The notes beneath the pieces were generated by a model, which was given only the letters and a program-made list of their open reading frames with translations, was not told the DNA's origin and did no database searches. From positions 1-5,818 of the forward strand of contig CBDUBU010000268.1 in assembly GCA_965365465.1 (NCBI GenBank): DNA of 5,818 nt, written 5' to 3'. A program made the position numbers and the translations under genes. Source of the stretch: CBDUBU01 sp965365465 (GTDB taxonomy: Bacteria > Bacteroidota > Rhodothermia > Rhodothermales > DASSAV01). This document shows, in pieces, positions 5,770-5,818 of the stretch; positions within the stretch are counted from its first letter, which is position 1, and every line of letters starts with the position of its first letter.

Positions 5770-5818
5770 CTAACGGACCCGCGAACCCACGGCGCGTTCG
5801 AGCAGCCGGGAGTGGAGG
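5770..5818 (-). CDS. Probable C-terminal end of an unidentified gene (partial)
   Basis: On the minus strand, one frame runs from the right edge to a TAG at 5770-5772 and reads LHSRLLERAVGSRVR. The third codon positions are mostly G or C, as in the other genes here, and the stop would sit 11 bp past the stop of the convergent membrane-protein gene. Fifteen residues are too few to name a family, and the frame could be open by chance. Confidence 0.35.
   Translation of the reverse strand, partial: LHSRLLERAVGSRVR

Noticed and set aside
1..5818. Search for CRISPR arrays, tRNAs, insertion sequences or a defence island
   Set aside because: No spaced direct repeats, tRNA-like cloverleaf, transposase motif, terminal inverted repeats or known defence domains were found. 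The EcsC-family protein and the kinase were considered as defence components, but their context does not support it.

Overview
The window is a stretch of bacterial chromosome with moderately high GC. It holds six well-supported protein genes plus the probable tail of a seventh. No RNA genes, mobile elements, CRISPR arrays or phage genes are visible. The gene content points to the Bacteroidota/Rhodothermota (Rhodothermales-like) side of the tree. The signs are a lipoprotein carrying a Bacteroidota-type surface-export motif and a DUF1080 domain, an outer-membrane barrel resembling the Bacteroidota 'putative porin' family, weak or absent Shine-Dalgarno sites with A-rich leaders, and a TAnnTTTG-type promoter candidate. 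The taxonomic placement is an inference from these features, not a database match.

Layout. Positions 1-675 (+) hold the C-terminal part of an RsmB/NOP2-type RNA cytosine-5 methyltransferase that is cut by the left edge. It converges with, and overlaps by 11 bp, an EcsC-family protein gene (665-1528, -). A 187-bp divergent intergenic region follows. It contains a perfect 8+3+8 palindrome and a Bacteroidota-like -7 element, and leads into a DUF1080 (3-keto-disaccharide hydrolase fold) lipoprotein (1716-2399, +). This converges, with a 25-bp gap, on a two-gene minus-strand unit: a deoxynucleoside kinase (4521-5177) followed after 2 bp by a roughly 700-residue outer-membrane protein (2425-4518) with a plug-like N-terminal domain and a porin-like barrel. 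A 224-bp divergent region (5178-5401) separates the kinase from a small two-helix membrane protein (5402-5758, +). The last 49 bases probably encode the C-terminus of another minus-strand gene.

How the genes relate. The only tight operon is kinase plus outer-membrane barrel. It invites, but does not prove, a link between nucleoside uptake and salvage. The DUF1080 lipoprotein has its own promoter region and looks like a surface-displayed carbohydrate-active protein. The remaining genes look like ordinary housekeeping or poorly characterised neighbours. No previously undescribed multi-gene defence or mobile system is seen. The most interesting points are the hybrid plug/porin architecture, the surface-export signal on the DUF1080 lipoprotein, and the palindrome in its promoter.
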